DNA of 64,000 bases. It comes from Rhynchonema sp. JSB1_4 (taxonomy: Eukaryota; Nematoda; Chromadorea; Monhysterida; Xyalidae). Positions 11,443-24,625 of the stretch are shown piece after piece. Both the position numbers and the translations under genes were made by a program. The DNA is taken from NCBI GenBank assembly GCA_030248065.1, contig JASAMV010003191.1, positions 16,269 to 80,268 of the forward strand. The letters run 5' to 3'. The first letter of the stretch is position 1. Each line of letters begins with the position of its first letter. The notes under the pieces were generated by a model. The model was not told the DNA's origin. It saw nothing but the letters and a program-made list of their open reading frames with translations, and made no database searches.

Positions 11443-14400
11443 TGTATGGCGTTGTCGTTGTCACATGATCTGAATCTGAGATTTAGTTCAAAACTGTCTA
11501 TATTTGGTGACAAGGCAGATCAAGAAGAAAGAGGTAAAAAACACGATGGTGAAAACAGCCGCAGAGAAGCATTTTTTGACCATAATGTCCGCACTGGGCC
11601 CCCAGGTAGTTATGCCCCCCTCTCACTGTTTCGTCTGTTCGCCTTTGTGCCGCCTGCCCGCTGGTGATCGTGAAAGCAAAGCGAAAAGAAGTGCCCGGGC
11701 ACGCAAACCTGGCAGTTTTAACACAACACACCATTCATGTACATAGCATAGTCGTGCACCGATTCCGCGCGGCCCGGAGGCAGTGTCTTGTTGCACAGAT
11801 GTCATGATGAAGTGTTGTTTTTACTTCGTCGGGCGGTCAAAAGTTGAGGACAGTTGGCGGAGCACTTGCTCATGCATAAATCCACAACAAACAGTGCGCT
11901 CACAAAAGCAATGTTTCATTCATTTTTACTCTTTTGTCGACAGCGCACTCAGCGCGATCCCCAGTGCTCGAACGGGATCCCGGTGGCGTTCCTTGTGAAG
12001 ATTTTTCGAACAAACCCAATTCTGTGGTCATTTTCAGCGGTTTCCATGTGTTTATGCATATATGTTGGAGATCATTTCTGAAATCTGAAATCTCAGGTAT
12101 GTCCCAAAGTAAGCCCCAGGGACATGGGTATTCTCCGGGGGCACAAACGAAGAGGATGGATGGAGGAGGATGGATGGAAGATGGATGGAGGAGGATGGAC
12201 GAACATTGACACACGATACGCGTGTTCGGATAAAACTTTTGCCCCGACATGTAGGCTGTGAGCAGATAAACGCGGAATGCGGAAACTGGTTAGCAGATAA
12301 ACGCGGAATGGCAGATTTCTGCATTCCGCATTCCGCGTTTATCTGCTCACCTTTGCGGAATGGTGCGTGCTTGGGTGACGATGACAACTCCCAGCGTGCT
12401 GACCTCAAATGTTGCGTGTTAACGCAAACAGCAACTGAGAGGTTTGACCAAAAGCATAAATTTAATTGCAGAAATGCAGAATTCCGCAAAGGTAAGCAGA
12501 TAAACGCGGAATGCGGAATGCAGAAATCTGCCATTCCGCGTTTATCTGCTCACACCCGTATTGATTGCGTAGGTGTTGCGGGCGCGCGGTGCGTGCGTAC
12601 ATTCCAAGAGCTATGCCAACATGTACATGTTGATTGTGATTGTCTTGTTCAAAATCTCCGTCTCTTGGCTTATGTAATGGCATTCAAAATTGTAAAAACA
12701 TTGCGTGTTTGCATGCGCGCGCAATATGCCAGAGACAGAGAGCAACACACGAAATTCCTTTCAAGACCATGACATACAAACAAGCTGTTGATACAAATGC
12801 GCACAAGCGTAAATTGATGATAGTATTGCACAACATAACAACAGAACCAAATCAGCACACGTTGACGATACACAGAACTGGGACAAGATTCAACAAAGTA
12901 ATTTCAGTACAACTTTTAATCAGACATGAAATCCCAAAGATTAATAACATAAGCGCGGTTTTTAGAACATTGTCCCTTTTCTCTTCTTCACGTAAATTGA
13001 CTCACAGTTTTTCATTGTAGCGCTCAACGAAGAGACACAATTGTACCGTACGTCTGTTGCATGTGAACAAAATATTTGCGCGTCTGCATGCATCCACAAA
13101 TGCAATCCAAAATCTAACGTTATCTGCGCTTTCGAAAGGTTATGTACGTACTAGGTGCAGTACATTTACATACCTGTGGGGTGTATCGATCTTTCGCTCC
13201 CAGTAAACGCATAAACATTTCTTCAAGGACAAAGCCTTCTCACCCATTGGGCTTGCAGATTTTAGATAGCAAAATCTTGTTATTATACGTATTTTGTTGT
13301 TGTATGGTATAATGTTGAAATTGTAACCTGTCTACAACAGTTCATAATTCTTGGGCTTATCATAATCATGACATAATAATCACCTGATTTAGTGTAATTA
13401 AATTGAATTTTATCATCCGGATCATTGAATTTGAATTTTTATGCAGGTCCAAAGAACACCCTTTGAAACTTAATCGAACTATTATTATCATGACGTGTGA
13501 AAATGAGCCTTTTAACCTTTCAAGAGAACCACATTGTACCGTACGTTTCAGATGTTGATCGCATGAGCATGAGTGCGTTCATGAGTTCATGTTCAAGTGC
13601 TATGACGGGCGGGAGGTGTTGTTCATTTTGTCACGGATTTTGTTTCGAGTGCACATTAGAGAAAACAAGATGCTCGTGTGAAAGTTACTTTGGAACAATG
13701 TTGTCGCCCCGTTTCGAATAAGGCGAACACACTTTTGCAATGTATGTCGCGTATGACACACAACTTTGGCTTTGTTGTAGTGCCTGCCGGAGTTTTCCAA
13801 AAACAGCTCCCCCGATGGCACCGATCGGAAACGTTTCCGAATAGAACTCCAGCGGTTAACTAGGCGGAGTAAAAAGTTGTTTAAAACCAAGCAAGAAAGC
13901 ACACATTTTCCTCACAAAAGAGAGCTATTTTCGCTAATTTTTCAGCAGAACTGTTCTAAGATCGAATTACACGTGCTTTGAAAGGCACAGGAAGCGATTG
14001 TGATAATATTCAAAAGCGTTAGACGACTAAACTATCAAAAACACAGCAGCGAGCTTGTTTTCCTCCCCGAGGGCTTCATTTGGGCAAAATGATCAAAACA
14101 AAACGGCCGATTTTCGAACCTACAGGGTAAACTCCGGTGCTTGATAGTCAGGTTTGGAAGATCGTTGCTGCAAGTTACGGACAAATATTGCCTCGTTGCA
14201 TGCCTTTGTTGACGATAACTCCGTTTTTACACTGAACGAACGTTTTTGTCTTCACATTATGTTTTAATGAACCAAACATCCGTGTACTCATACATAGTTT
14301 CGTCTGCAAGAGTCGCGCATGTTTTTATGTCCGTTCGAAAAAAACAACGCTCGCGTCTGGTTTGTTATGATTGAAAAAGTGCAAAATTGGCACAATTTTC

Positions 14401-14810
14401 GCGTGCGGTCCTACTGAATATGATGTTCTTCAATCAGATGTATAGGATACGTATGGAACTTGCTGATGTGTATCACCTTTTTGTTGTCATTTTCTTGTTA
14501 CTTCCGTTTTTACTATCGTGATTCAGACAGACTTTGTGGTGTTCGCGTGAGTGGTTTTTGGTCGACACTGTGTGTGGTATGATGCCCGTGTCTCGCCTAT
14601 ATAGGAATAACACATTTTCAGTTTTGCAACTTTTTTGTGTGTGACCTGATGTCAACTTGCATATATTCGACTTTATAATTGACATTTTTCTGTGCCTAAA
14701 ACCACAAACTATAACTCGTAACTGCAAGTGTACCTCGAAAGTGTGTGACACCAATTCTAGAACAGACGCCAACTGATTTCACAATTTTATTTGTGAAAAA
14801 TTGGCACAGT
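11443..14810. other. gene-poor region
   Basis: No exon chain could be supported. The stretch holds the palindromic repeat cluster at 12259-12553 and a possible diverged TIR element at 13789-14134. Several open frames of 60-200 codons exist but lack splice context, domain signal or a partner exon. Confidence 0.45.
12259..12553. repeat. nested palindromic repeat
   Basis: The phrase gcagataaacgcggaat appears in both orientations several times. Two roughly 75-bp near-palindromes, 12290-12365 and 12478-12553, are also inverted copies of each other across a 112-bp spacer. This is a palindrome of palindromes. The repeated core is attccgc or gcggaat. A small fold-back transposon or nested insertion is the likely origin. 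Confidence 0.75.
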
Positions 14811-17800
14811 ATGAAACATCAGAGAAATATTCACCCGACAATGGGTGAACTGGTTAACCAGCTGTTCTGGTCAGTGCACTGTTTCTTTCTTCTGACCAAC
14901 CACTGCGCACTGGCTGTGCTCAGCTCAGACAACATCAACCATTCATCTGAAATGAACAGTAATGCTGAAACATCTGATGGTGAAACATCAGCCAGCTGGA
15001 CAGCCGACACCGCATGCGTGATGCAGTGCTTTGCATTCTGTCTGATGCAGGTTTGACCTGCCTTTTTTCTTTTTGTTTCATTTTCGGTGTTTCCATTGTG
15101 CGACGGTCAAGGGCCCTTACGTACAAGATTCGTACGTTTTGACGCCGCTGGGGTCAAAGTCTTCGCCTAAACTGCGTCTAACTTCGCCTGATTTATTGGC
15201 CAGAACTAAAAAGGTGGGGCCTGGACTTTCTGGCCTGAAATGTTATCGAATAATGCGACGGCGCATCGTTTTAGTGTTTCGACACGTTTTCACAGAGGGG
15301 TAGTGCACCAGGTCATCGTCAGTGGTAATGGTGCACCATTTCCTCTTATGGTGGGCCCAAATCATCTACGAACTTTCAGAACGTGAACTGCGCCGGTTGC
15401 ACTCTATTGCCGCCCTCTCAAAACATCAGTAGTGGCAGCAACCCTCATAATTGCATCACAAACAACAACAACAACAACAACAACACTGATGCTGATGTTT
15501 CATTGCAAAACGAAACCAGCGAAGCGTTTGAGTCCGGATCCACCAACAAGCATTCGGCTTTCGTCAACACCTTCTATCGGTCCAACAACGCTCACACGAT
15601 TGTGGTGCTCGCACCAAAGTTGGCGGGCTCGGAGTTTGTGGCGTTCGCACTCGAAGTCGCACCAGTCGGACGTGATTCATGGACGTTTGCGGTGCGTTTG
15701 AGTTTATGCGAGGTTAATGATATAGGATTTGATCGGGCTCAAGCTCATTTCATGCAAGACATGCGTGATCAGGCTGGGACTTGGTTCGGGCCCACCCGTT
15801 ATGACGCTTGCATCATATAAAAATGATACGGCACTTCTCCACTTTTATCAGGTCTGAATGCTATAGATCGGGATCGAATCAGGGTTTTTAATTGGGATTG
15901 GGATTTCTGGACTTTATCAAGATCGAATTCCTCGGATCGGGACCAGTTCGAGCAAAACGTAGGTCATCTGCGTGTTTGTAGCGCGACTGCACGAACATCA
16001 GCGACAGCAGAATTAGCCCATAAGGACCGCTGTGGACGACATTGAGTAAAGACGCCATTCTGTAAATACATAAGATGGCGTGGAGGTCCTTAAACCGGCC
16101 CCGCCTCCAAAAACAATATTGTTTTTTTTGGTTTTCAAGCTCGTTTTTTTTCATTTGTATATATCGTCAGTTGGCATCGGGATCAAGAACTTTAGTTTTG
16201 ACGAACTTCACCAGCGGCGAGCCCGATTTAAGTTTATATCCGAGTCAGATGGGTTTTAAAAAATGTAATTCATTGCATGCATGGCTGTTTTATAATGTTT
16301 CGAGTGCGTTGCAGAACGCATCACTGACGCCGAATCTATCATATTCTGTGCACGACCTGTGCGAAGAATATCAAATTCGTCTGTTTGGATTGGGCGTATC
16401 AAATGTTTCAACGACGACAAACAGCAGCTACGAAGCATCAACAACCAAACTGAGCATTTTGGCCGAGAAAATTGTGGACAAGAAAGCGGATTTCGTGTTG
16501 AGCAGCGCGAGCATCCACGTGAACCTGCTGTATGACGCGCAAAGCGACACGGTGGTTGCCACTTATACTTGGAGACGGCCAACAGGTAAGGAAGGTTTCT
16601 GGATAAGTGTCAAGTTTCCAACGAAGTTTTTGTGGCATGGGAAAAAAACCGGAATGGCAAATTGCAGCATGGTGTAGGATGAATGTAGAAACGTGCAACT
16701 GGCTTTGTGCGTCAATGAGCAGGCACCGTGCTTACTAGCCTCGAAAAACGTGACGTTCAAAGTTTCTCCGCATTTATTTTTTTCTACATGCATTAACCGG
16801 CATGTATACATCCATTTGTGAATAAAATACAAGCCCGGTTACAGGCTACCAAGCGCGCGATATTGTCGGCTACCCGGTCAATCAAGTGCTGGTGCGTTGT
16901 GATCGTGACACCTCATTCTTTGTCGATGAGCTACGCGAATCTGTTAGTTTGGGCATAACCATTGGTACCACACCTAATATGTGTGTGAAATCTACAGACT
17001 GCGGTCCACCATTTTATGGTGCTGGTCACGTCAGTTTATTGCGATGACAGCTTTTTGGCTTTTCGACCATAAATGAAAATCGGCTTAAGAGTTGTGAACC
17101 ACTGAATTCAAAGATGAACGAAATGTAGTCCAGCCGTAGTTGGTTTTTAAGTTCCAACGCCATTTCCCACATCTACCGTAACCCGAATCCATTCCCAGTT
17201 GATGACGACCGACGGCGGCACGCTGACCGTATCCTACACAGCCGAACTCGTCCGTCGTCGTTGTCAGCTGCTGTTCGATGTCAGCGCTGTGTCCGTCTGT
17301 GGACAGCGGACGAGAGACGATTCGACCAAACTTGTCAATTTTGACTGTCAGAAAACACCGATCGCCAACTATGAATGCCCGAAAGCTCGTTAGTCACAAT
17401 TACAGTGCCAGTTGCAATCTTTGGCTGACTGGGGTACCTACTGAGCCTGCAGGCGTATCCAGGCTTATGAGCCTGCGCAGGCTCAACAAAAGATACATAC
17501 AATACATAGGTGCAGGCTGGCATGCACAGTAGAGAACCTGTCACAGGCGCAGACTCTGGATGAGCTTTAAGGCTCGGCGGGGCGCTTGCTATGTAGTTTC
17601 GGTGACATTTAGTTTTCAACACACGCTATGACAATGACATGGCACGACAGCTTAAGAGCCTGCGCCCGTGACCGTCTTAGTCCATCCATCAGCTCATGAC
17701 ACTCTTTGTTTGCTGAAAAGCTTGACAGGATCCAGAGCTGTTCCGGTTCCGGTTGGCTTATGAAAAAGAAAAGAAAGAGAAATAGGTTTTTATTTTATTT

Positions 17801-19661
17801 TGGTGCCCCGTTTTCTCTGACTGCCTTGCGGAGGAACAATTTTTCACAACGGAACCTGAACCGCACTACGAAAAATGCCATGAGCTGACGGGCGGACTAT
17901 GCACGATGCTGCCCATCCTATCCTGCACTCAACCACAATGCAACTTAACCACAGATCTTTGTACCCTGTTTTCAGAAGTGCGTCCTCAGTGTCGCATCCA
18001 ACTGAAGCTGGCCAAGGAAAGACCAACGGGTGCAACCAACGAAACCACAGTTCGGCTGGAATGGTCCGAGCCCGTTGAGTATGGCCGACCGCTTTACTAC
18101 CATTTACGCATGGCGCCCGTCCAAAAAGTGGCCTTCTTCCGCGACCAGCTGTCGACACGTCAGTTGCTGCAGATGAAAGTTGCTGGAAACAAGGTGAGCG
18201 GATTAGATCTGAAAATTTGTTTTTTTTCGAATTCAAGAGCAACTGTTTAGTAACGTAGCGAGACGCCCGGGAGAACTGTGTACAGCTGATGTGGTACTAC
18301 ATGTGTATACGTGCAGTATACATTTCGTAAGGACAGGTACAGTTGATGTTTTGGCCCAAATCACCCAACAAGACAGTACTACGGACGGACCATCGTGCAA
18401 ATACCCCCACGCACATGAAAACGACCAATATTGTCGGAATGCACTTCACCTGCATTTGGTCTTTGATGCAAAATAATGTCATTTTCTTCACAATTTCAGG
18501 CCCATTTCGATGTTCCATATCACGATTCAATGGCAGGCAACGGTTACGGTGCCCAGTTGTGTGCAATCTACACGCGTCAGCACGCCACGCTGCCGCCATC
18601 AAGTCTACTGGATGTGTTCACGTTTAAATGTCGTTGTGAAACATCACCTGACAGCAGTGGTGACGAAGTTTTTTGTGCCGACAGGTGCTATTCGGCCAAT
18701 CAGAAAATTGGAAAAGACTTATTCCCTTCGCGTCACGGATTTCACGCGCCACTATTCCCTGATGTTGCAAGCACAACGGGAACGACAATTGACATTGTAA
18801 GCAGCACCACTATGATGGCTGATGTTTCAACGACGAGAGCTGCTGTTTCCAAGCGACTGTCCACAACACCAAAAAGCCATCTAATTTCCAGTGCACAACA
18901 CACGAGCACAGCTCGAATGTCTCCAACAAAATCTGCTGCCGCAACTAACGATGACGAATTATCCACTCCATCCATTACCGTAACCGGTAGCTTGAATACC
19001 AGCAACGCGTCAACTGAGAATAACTCGACCAATTCAATAATCGATCCAATCACCGATTTGATTGATTTGTTGACCGTCACTGATCAGCAGGACATTGTGA
19101 ATAACGCCACAGAATTTGCTGTCACCACACCTTCGTCCGATACAGGTACAGACTTTTTTGGCTGCAAAGGGGTCAATTTTTCATATGTGGAATACACACG
19201 CGCAAGATTACAAAATGCGGAATTCAGCCAGTGAGATAAATTTTCCGGTCTCGATACCGGGCTGTTATGCCACGTATACAATGTGATCTCATTTTCCCAT
19301 TGTGTTTCCAGTCAGCACGCCACCGAGCTCTTCCTCTCACCCCACCAATTATTGGAGTCTGGTGAATCCGACACTCAAATTGGCCCTCATCATCTCCGTC
19401 CCCATCACCGGTCTGCTCCTGTTGGTCTGTTTGATCCTGTTGATCGGCCATTACAACATTGGACGCTGCATAGAGCGCAGACATGTGCATACATACCGAC
19501 CGGCGGCCTATCAGGCAGCCTTTATGGGGTTGGACGATGTTTCAACCCTGGATGCTAACAACAGTTATGACGGAAGCACGAGGACTAGGCATAAAATCAG
19601 GCCGACCAGTTCCAGCCTGCCGCGCGCCAAGGAGAAATGCATCGAGAAGCTAGATCTGTGA
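14811..19661 (+). CDS. type I membrane glycoprotein with FnIII-like modules
   Basis: Exons are 14811-15050, 15380-15691, 16171-16585, 16845-17029, 17199-17388, about 17834-18193, 18500-19145 and 19312-19661. All junctions are in phase except exon 5 to 6, where a small exon or another splice site is missing. The protein is about 900 residues. It has an N-terminal hydrophobic leader (FFLLTNHCALAVL), a Cys-rich start (ACVMQCFAFC) and a run of eight Asn from a CAA/AAC repeat. Two FnIII-like stretches follow (ATYTWRRPTG to FDVSAVSVCG, and RLEWSEPVEYGRPLYYHL to AQLCAIYTRQ). A long Ser/Thr/Asn-rich stalk precedes one membrane helix (LALIISVPITGLLLLVCLIL) and a basic tail of about 70 residues. Many N-X-S/T sites fit a cell-surface glycoprotein. 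The Cys-rich start plus FnIII modules faintly recall anosmin/KAL-1, but I do not claim that. The family is unrecognised. Confidence 0.75.
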
Positions 19662-21465
19662 TATTTTTCTTCGAGTGTATCAATTTGGCATGCTGATAGC
19701 GCTTTGCATTTGTATATAGATTCATGTGATGCCATATTTTCTCAATTAGTAATGCGATGTGTTTACATTGATATCGATCTCGCTTGCTTGAACGAAGTGC
19801 AATTACATATATAGTTTGATCGTGGCGTGCCCTGACCCCCAAGTGTCACATTTCGTTCGTCATCGTGCGTGTTGCAGGCACACGAGCGAGCCACCGCGTT
19901 CGCCGTCCAGTGTCGTCTGGCTGTGCGCATGAACAGCAGCCCCGTATTTGTGAAACAGTTGAGGACAGATCGATTGATGTGTGGAAATGTGCACGATGTG
20001 TCGCGAAAGTTCGTCAGAGACTTTCTTTTGATATGCTGTCTGTCGATGTGCGGTGCGGTGTGAAACGTTCTGGCATGATCAAACTGCCCAGAAATTACTT
20101 TCGTACCGTGCAAATCTTCTGAGATAATGGTATCATTTGTGCGCAGTAATTTTGAGACAAAACCTTATATTCTCAATTCTCTGTGGTTTATGAGTGAATC
20201 TTGCTTATTCGGTCACAAACTGTTGTGTCCGATACCACAGAGCAGCAATCATCGCTCCATATCAAGCACAGACTGTTGGATCGCACCGAAATGACGTAAA
20301 CACCCTTCATAAGTGATGCAAACCAAGTCACTAAAGTGACTTGTCAATTAAAGTTGCATTTTTTCGCGATTTTGCGCGTTTTTTTAGGCAAATTTGGTAA
20401 AAATTTCCCCGAATCCCAGACTTTTTGAAAAAAAAACTATTTTCAAATTTTTTTTTACAAAAAACTTGTTTAGAAAAGAAATTTTTTTCCAACCCTGCTT
20501 CGCAGATCAATTAGTTGGTTGATGTTGATGCATTCTTGTGCCGAAGACGTCCAGACTATTCCGCGACTTTTCAGCCCGGAAGTTCAGGTCCGACCTCTTC
20601 AGGCCCGGCCGATTCAGGGCCCGGCTGGAACCTAAGCCTAGGCCTATAAATGGGTCAAATTTGCGATGCCTGAATCGGCCGGCCTGACTGACCGGGCCTT
20701 AACGTGTGGCCCGGGACTGAACCGGCGCACAATATGTCCAATTCTTGAGCACGATAGATTTTGGGACGGTTGCGTTGAATCACAGGCATGCTTGCCCGCT
20801 AATCGCGTTGGGAATGTTGGACCAATTAGGCCAAAAAGGTCTTTTTCACGCTGTGTTCAGGATTGATATCTCTGTCTATAGCGGTAACTACACTGAGAAA
20901 TCTGCCAATTGCAAACCAGTGCACATGAGCATCGAACATACCCTTTAAATTCAACGTGCTCACAATTCAAACTGAATGAGTCACAATCCACAGGACATAT
21001 CCGGATACATTCACACGTCGAGCTGGGTGAATTTGCTATGGTGATAATGCCACCAATTTTGACCAGTGTAAAGTGCCCTACATGCTTTACCTCTCAGCGT
21101 GGTCAAAACGGGGATTCATCACAAAAGGTTGAAAACCGATCAAATCACTCCCTTTATCAGCACAATAATATAAAATAAGCAAAACGTCAACTGTTGCCTG
21201 ATTCTGATGTAATCAACTGATAATTTCAGGTGACCCCGAGTCCAACCCACCGACAAAAATAAAGGCACCATAAAGGCCATTTTTGGACGTTTTAGAACAT
21301 TTTGTTCCCCCGAAAAACTTAAAAAAAATTAAAAAAATTTTTTCAAAAACCTTTTTTTAAAAAAAATAAGTTAAAAAAAATTTTTTTTTGCCCAACCCTG
21401 CTGCGAAGTAACGAATCTATTCTAGCATTGTAGGCGCAGTGGTGCCACTCTAACCACGATCTTCA
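19662..21465. other. intergenic, repeat remnants
   Basis: No exon was supported. The stretch 20170-20498 is an inverted relative of 22748-23066. The stretch 21250-21405 is a T/A-rich hAT-like end that finishes cccaaccctg. Confidence 0.45.
20170..20498 (+). repeat. dispersed repeat, copy A (inverted partner at 22748-23066)
   Basis: About 320 bp share high identity with the reverse complement of 22748-23066, including caagcacagactgttggatc and accgaaatgacgtaaacacc. One end is T-rich and finishes ccaaccctg, like the hAT-type family of this window. It has no coding content. Confidence 0.7.
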
Positions 21466-21700
21466 TTGTTTTCCAGATACCGTAACTTCATGAAATCATC
21501 AAATTCCTCCGAATTACATCTGACCAACGCCACCAAACCAACCAGACGTCAAGCGGCGCGCGTACAGTGTGACCCAGAACATCGCGAGTCACCGGAGATT
21601 TCTCCGGGCCACCCTATAAGACTCAGTCAGATTATAGGGGTAGTATTATTGTTTGTTTCGGACTGGTTGTGGCTGGGATGTGCTTGGTACTTGAAAGGAT
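21466..21700 (+). CDS. possible exon with one membrane segment
   Basis: After a ttttccag acceptor the frame encodes a polar N-terminus (MKSSNSSELHLTNATKPT) and then a hydrophobic segment (IIGVVLLFVSDWLWLGCA). A gtactt donor could follow near 21690. The segment faintly recalls the first helix of SLC35F-type transporters, but I find no further exons. The fold-back element starts about 70 bp downstream. It could be an orphan or broken gene end, or chance. Confidence 0.22.
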
Positions 21701-22135
21701 CTACAAGATTGTGGTCAATCGATCGGGTTCCTGGATACCTTATCTCATGTGACCCATTTTAAAGGGTATCCGCCATATATATGCGACCAATCTCAATGAG
21801 ACTTGGCACCGCGAGTGGGCTTGGTCCAAAACACTCACGGCCAAGAAAATCTTTTCCCATATCAGCTCCCTGTCTGAGCCAGGTCGGCTGAAAGGTAAAA
21901 AAATTTGACCCTACCTGAGCACCTTTAAATTAAAATATCGATCTGTTTCGCATGTTCTTAGTGTGCAGCTTGATCACAAATCTTTCATATTTGGTACTAA
22001 TTTAGAACCACGTTCACTTTTTTGGCATCACCACAGCTCGCGCTATTTTGCCAAAACCACGTAAATTTTCGAAAAAAGATTTTCCGTTGCATTTTTGGGT
22101 CACATGGAAAGCACACAGAATTTTTATATATATAG

Positions 22136-22369
22136 TAAATATCCAAATTTGCTGCCGCACAGTAAAATACGCCCCATAGTTAATGTCAAGTTATAAACCC
22201 GCACGCTAACCATGCGCGGTTCTGAAACATTGGGCGCAGCTGCCTGGCTGGCTGGCAAGCTGCGTGTGTGTTGGCTGTCCGAATGTTTCACAAGTTGATT
22301 TTCGGGTTTAGAACCTGACATTAACTATGGGGCGTACTTTACTGTGCGGCAGCGATTTTGGAAATTTAC
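22136..22369. mobile_element. 234-bp palindromic MITE nested in the fold-back arm
   Basis: The terminal inverted repeats of about 60 bp begin taaatatccaaatttgctgc on the left and match gtaaatttccaaaatcgctg read inward from the right. Flanking TATAG is duplicated (22131-22135 and 22370-22374). The other fold-back arm near 23820-23845 shows the uninterrupted site, so both the insertion and its boundaries are internally supported. Confidence 0.82.
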
Positions 22370-22747
22370 TATAGTAGGCAAAAAAGCCCTATTTCATGCT
22401 ATTCAAGCGATCAATGACCAATTTTCCACCGCTGATAAGTTTCGACAAAAGCTCGCTCAACTGTGGTGAACTTCAACTTTTTCCCTTTTTCTGGGGACAC
22501 CAAACACACTTCTATCTCATATCTTCCTATTTTAACAACAATATACGGCGGTGATATATGGCACGCCAGATAGTAAGACCATAATTGTTGTTAATTATGT
22601 TCAAATCTGGGTTAGTCCATCTGCATCCTTGGAGGTACGAGCAAGAAATGAACTTTACACAAAATTCACAATATCAGCAAATTTTCGCTTTTGTCATATT
22701 TTAGCCTACCTATACAGTTGTGGCGAAACTGTGGCATTTACTGTCCG

Positions 22748-23066
22748 ATGAATCCCTAACGCATGGTTGGAAAAACATTTTTTTAGCAAGTTTAAAAATT
22801 TTTTTTAGAAAAGTCCGAGATTCGGTGAAATTTAACAAAGTTTGCCTAAAAAAACGCACGAAGACGCGAAAAAATGCAACTTCAATTGACAAGTCACTTT
22901 TATGACTTGGTTTGCTTCATTTATGAAGGGTGTTTACGTCATTTCGGTGCGATCCAACAGTCTGTGCTTGATATGGACCGATGATTGCTGCTCTGTGGTA
23001 TAAGACACAACAGCTTGTGGTCGAATAAGCAAGATTCACTCATAAACCACACAAAATTGAGAACAA
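22748..23066 (-). repeat. dispersed repeat, copy A', inverted
   Basis: This is the inverted partner of 20170-20498, located between the arms of the 2.4-kb fold-back element. It carries the same conserved phrases in reverse complement and no reading frame of interest. Confidence 0.7.
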
Positions 23067-24625
23067 AAGCTGCAGAAATACTTGTCGGGTAGCTGAATCA
23101 GTCGTATATGGCGGACCTGATGGGGTATGACATCGCAGTACCATGTAGGTACATGCATACTGTGTCCCATGTATCACGGGAAGGTATAATGACATCATTT
23201 GGGGCATCTTAGGTACGAAATACATGCCCCAAAGGTGATTTTGTGAAGAAAATTTTTCGACCGTTGAGAAAAATGACAAAAATAACCCCATGAAGGCCAT
23301 TTTTGGACGTTTTAGATCATTTTGTTCCCCCGAAAAAGTTTAAAAAAATTTTTTTAAAACCTTTTGCAAAAAAATTAAAAAAACTTTTTTTGCCCAACCC
23401 TGCCCCACGTTATTGCTGTTCATCGATTAAAATCCAAAATTCTGGTTCTAACGTATCTTGAGGAAAATCGTGTTCACAACTGTAACTAGGCTGAAAATAT
23501 GACGAAAGCGAAAATTTGCTAAATTGTGAATTTTGTGTAAAATTCATCAATTGGTTGTACCTCCAAGGATGCAGATGGACCAACCTAGATTTGCACATAA
23601 TTAACAACTATTATGTTCTTACTATCTGGCGTGCTATATATCACCTTGGTACATTGTTGTTAAAATAGGAAGATATGAGATTGAAGTGTGCTTGGGGTCC
23701 CCAGAAAAAGGGGAAAAAGTTGAGGTTCACCACAGTTGAGCGAGCTTTTGTCGAAACTTATCAGCGGTGGAAAATTGGTCATTGATCGCTTGAATAGTAC
23801 GAAATACGGGCTTTTCTGCCTACTATGCTGTATATAAGAACTCTGTGTGCTTTCCATGTGACCAACGGAAAATTTTTTCAAACATTTACGTGGTTTTAGC
23901 AAAATAGCGCGAGCTGTGGTAGTGCCAAAAAAAGTGAATGTGGTTCTAAATTAGTGCCAAGACGTCTATGTAAGATTTGTGAACAAACTGCACACTAAGA
24001 AAATGCGAAGCAGATCAATATTTTAGTTTCAAGGTGCTGAGGTAGAGTCAAAATTTTTTTACCTCTCAGCCCACCTGGTTCAGACAGGGAGCTGATATGG
24101 GAAAAGATTTTCTTCGCCGTGAGTGTTTTGGACCAAGCCCACTTACGGTGCCAAGTTTCATTGAGATTGGTTTAGGACGCGTATTTATGGCGGAGACCCT
24201 TTAATTCCCTTTGATTACCATAAATCACCAAGTTTATAAGCTTCAGTATGAATTTATTACTTATGTGTAAGTGCACTTCAGTGCACTCTGGGATATTTGT
24301 AAGTGTGGCCACGACGGTATTGTCTCATTTTTGCAATGTTATTTTGAGCAGCCGGGTGCAATCTCTCCAGCCGCAAAGGGCATTAGCTTTAGCTACACCG
24401 TTATCTACCATGTTATTATGGCAAACAATTTTTGAACGTTTCCAGCTACCAATGTATTTGCAATGGCGGTAAGCAGTCAATAAATTATTTCAGCAGTGAC
24501 CTCCTACCTACTTATTTTTACTTTTCCGTATTGGCACTTGCAAGTTGGCTAGGCCTTGTTATTGTGAAAGAGCACACAACATTGTTGTCGGAGCATTTTG
24601 CTATGCGATGCCAGCTGCAAACATC

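Larger units (their letters stand above)
21762..24201. mobile_element. 2.4-kb fold-back element
   Basis: The arms, about 21762-22730 and 23475-24201, are inverted copies of each other. The ends read AAGGGTATCCGCCAT and the near-complement ATGGCGGAGACCCTT. Both ends abut TTA/TAA, so the target duplication is TA or TTAA. Between the arms lie an inverted copy of the 20.2-kb repeat (22748-23066) and a T-rich stretch ending cccaaccctg (about 23270-23402). The left arm also carries a younger 234-bp insertion (22136-22369) that is absent from the right arm. No transposase frame was seen, so the superfamily is open. Confidence 0.8.

Noticed and set aside
12170..12772. 200-codon plus-strand frame and 160-codon minus-strand frame
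   Set aside because: They run through the palindromic repeat cluster, so the frames reflect repeat composition. No domain or splice context is present.
24248..24600. Upstream exons for the METTL24-type gene
   Set aside because: Frames here do not join 24626 in phase, and the Met at 24626 already gives a proper anchor and the correct phase for exon 2.
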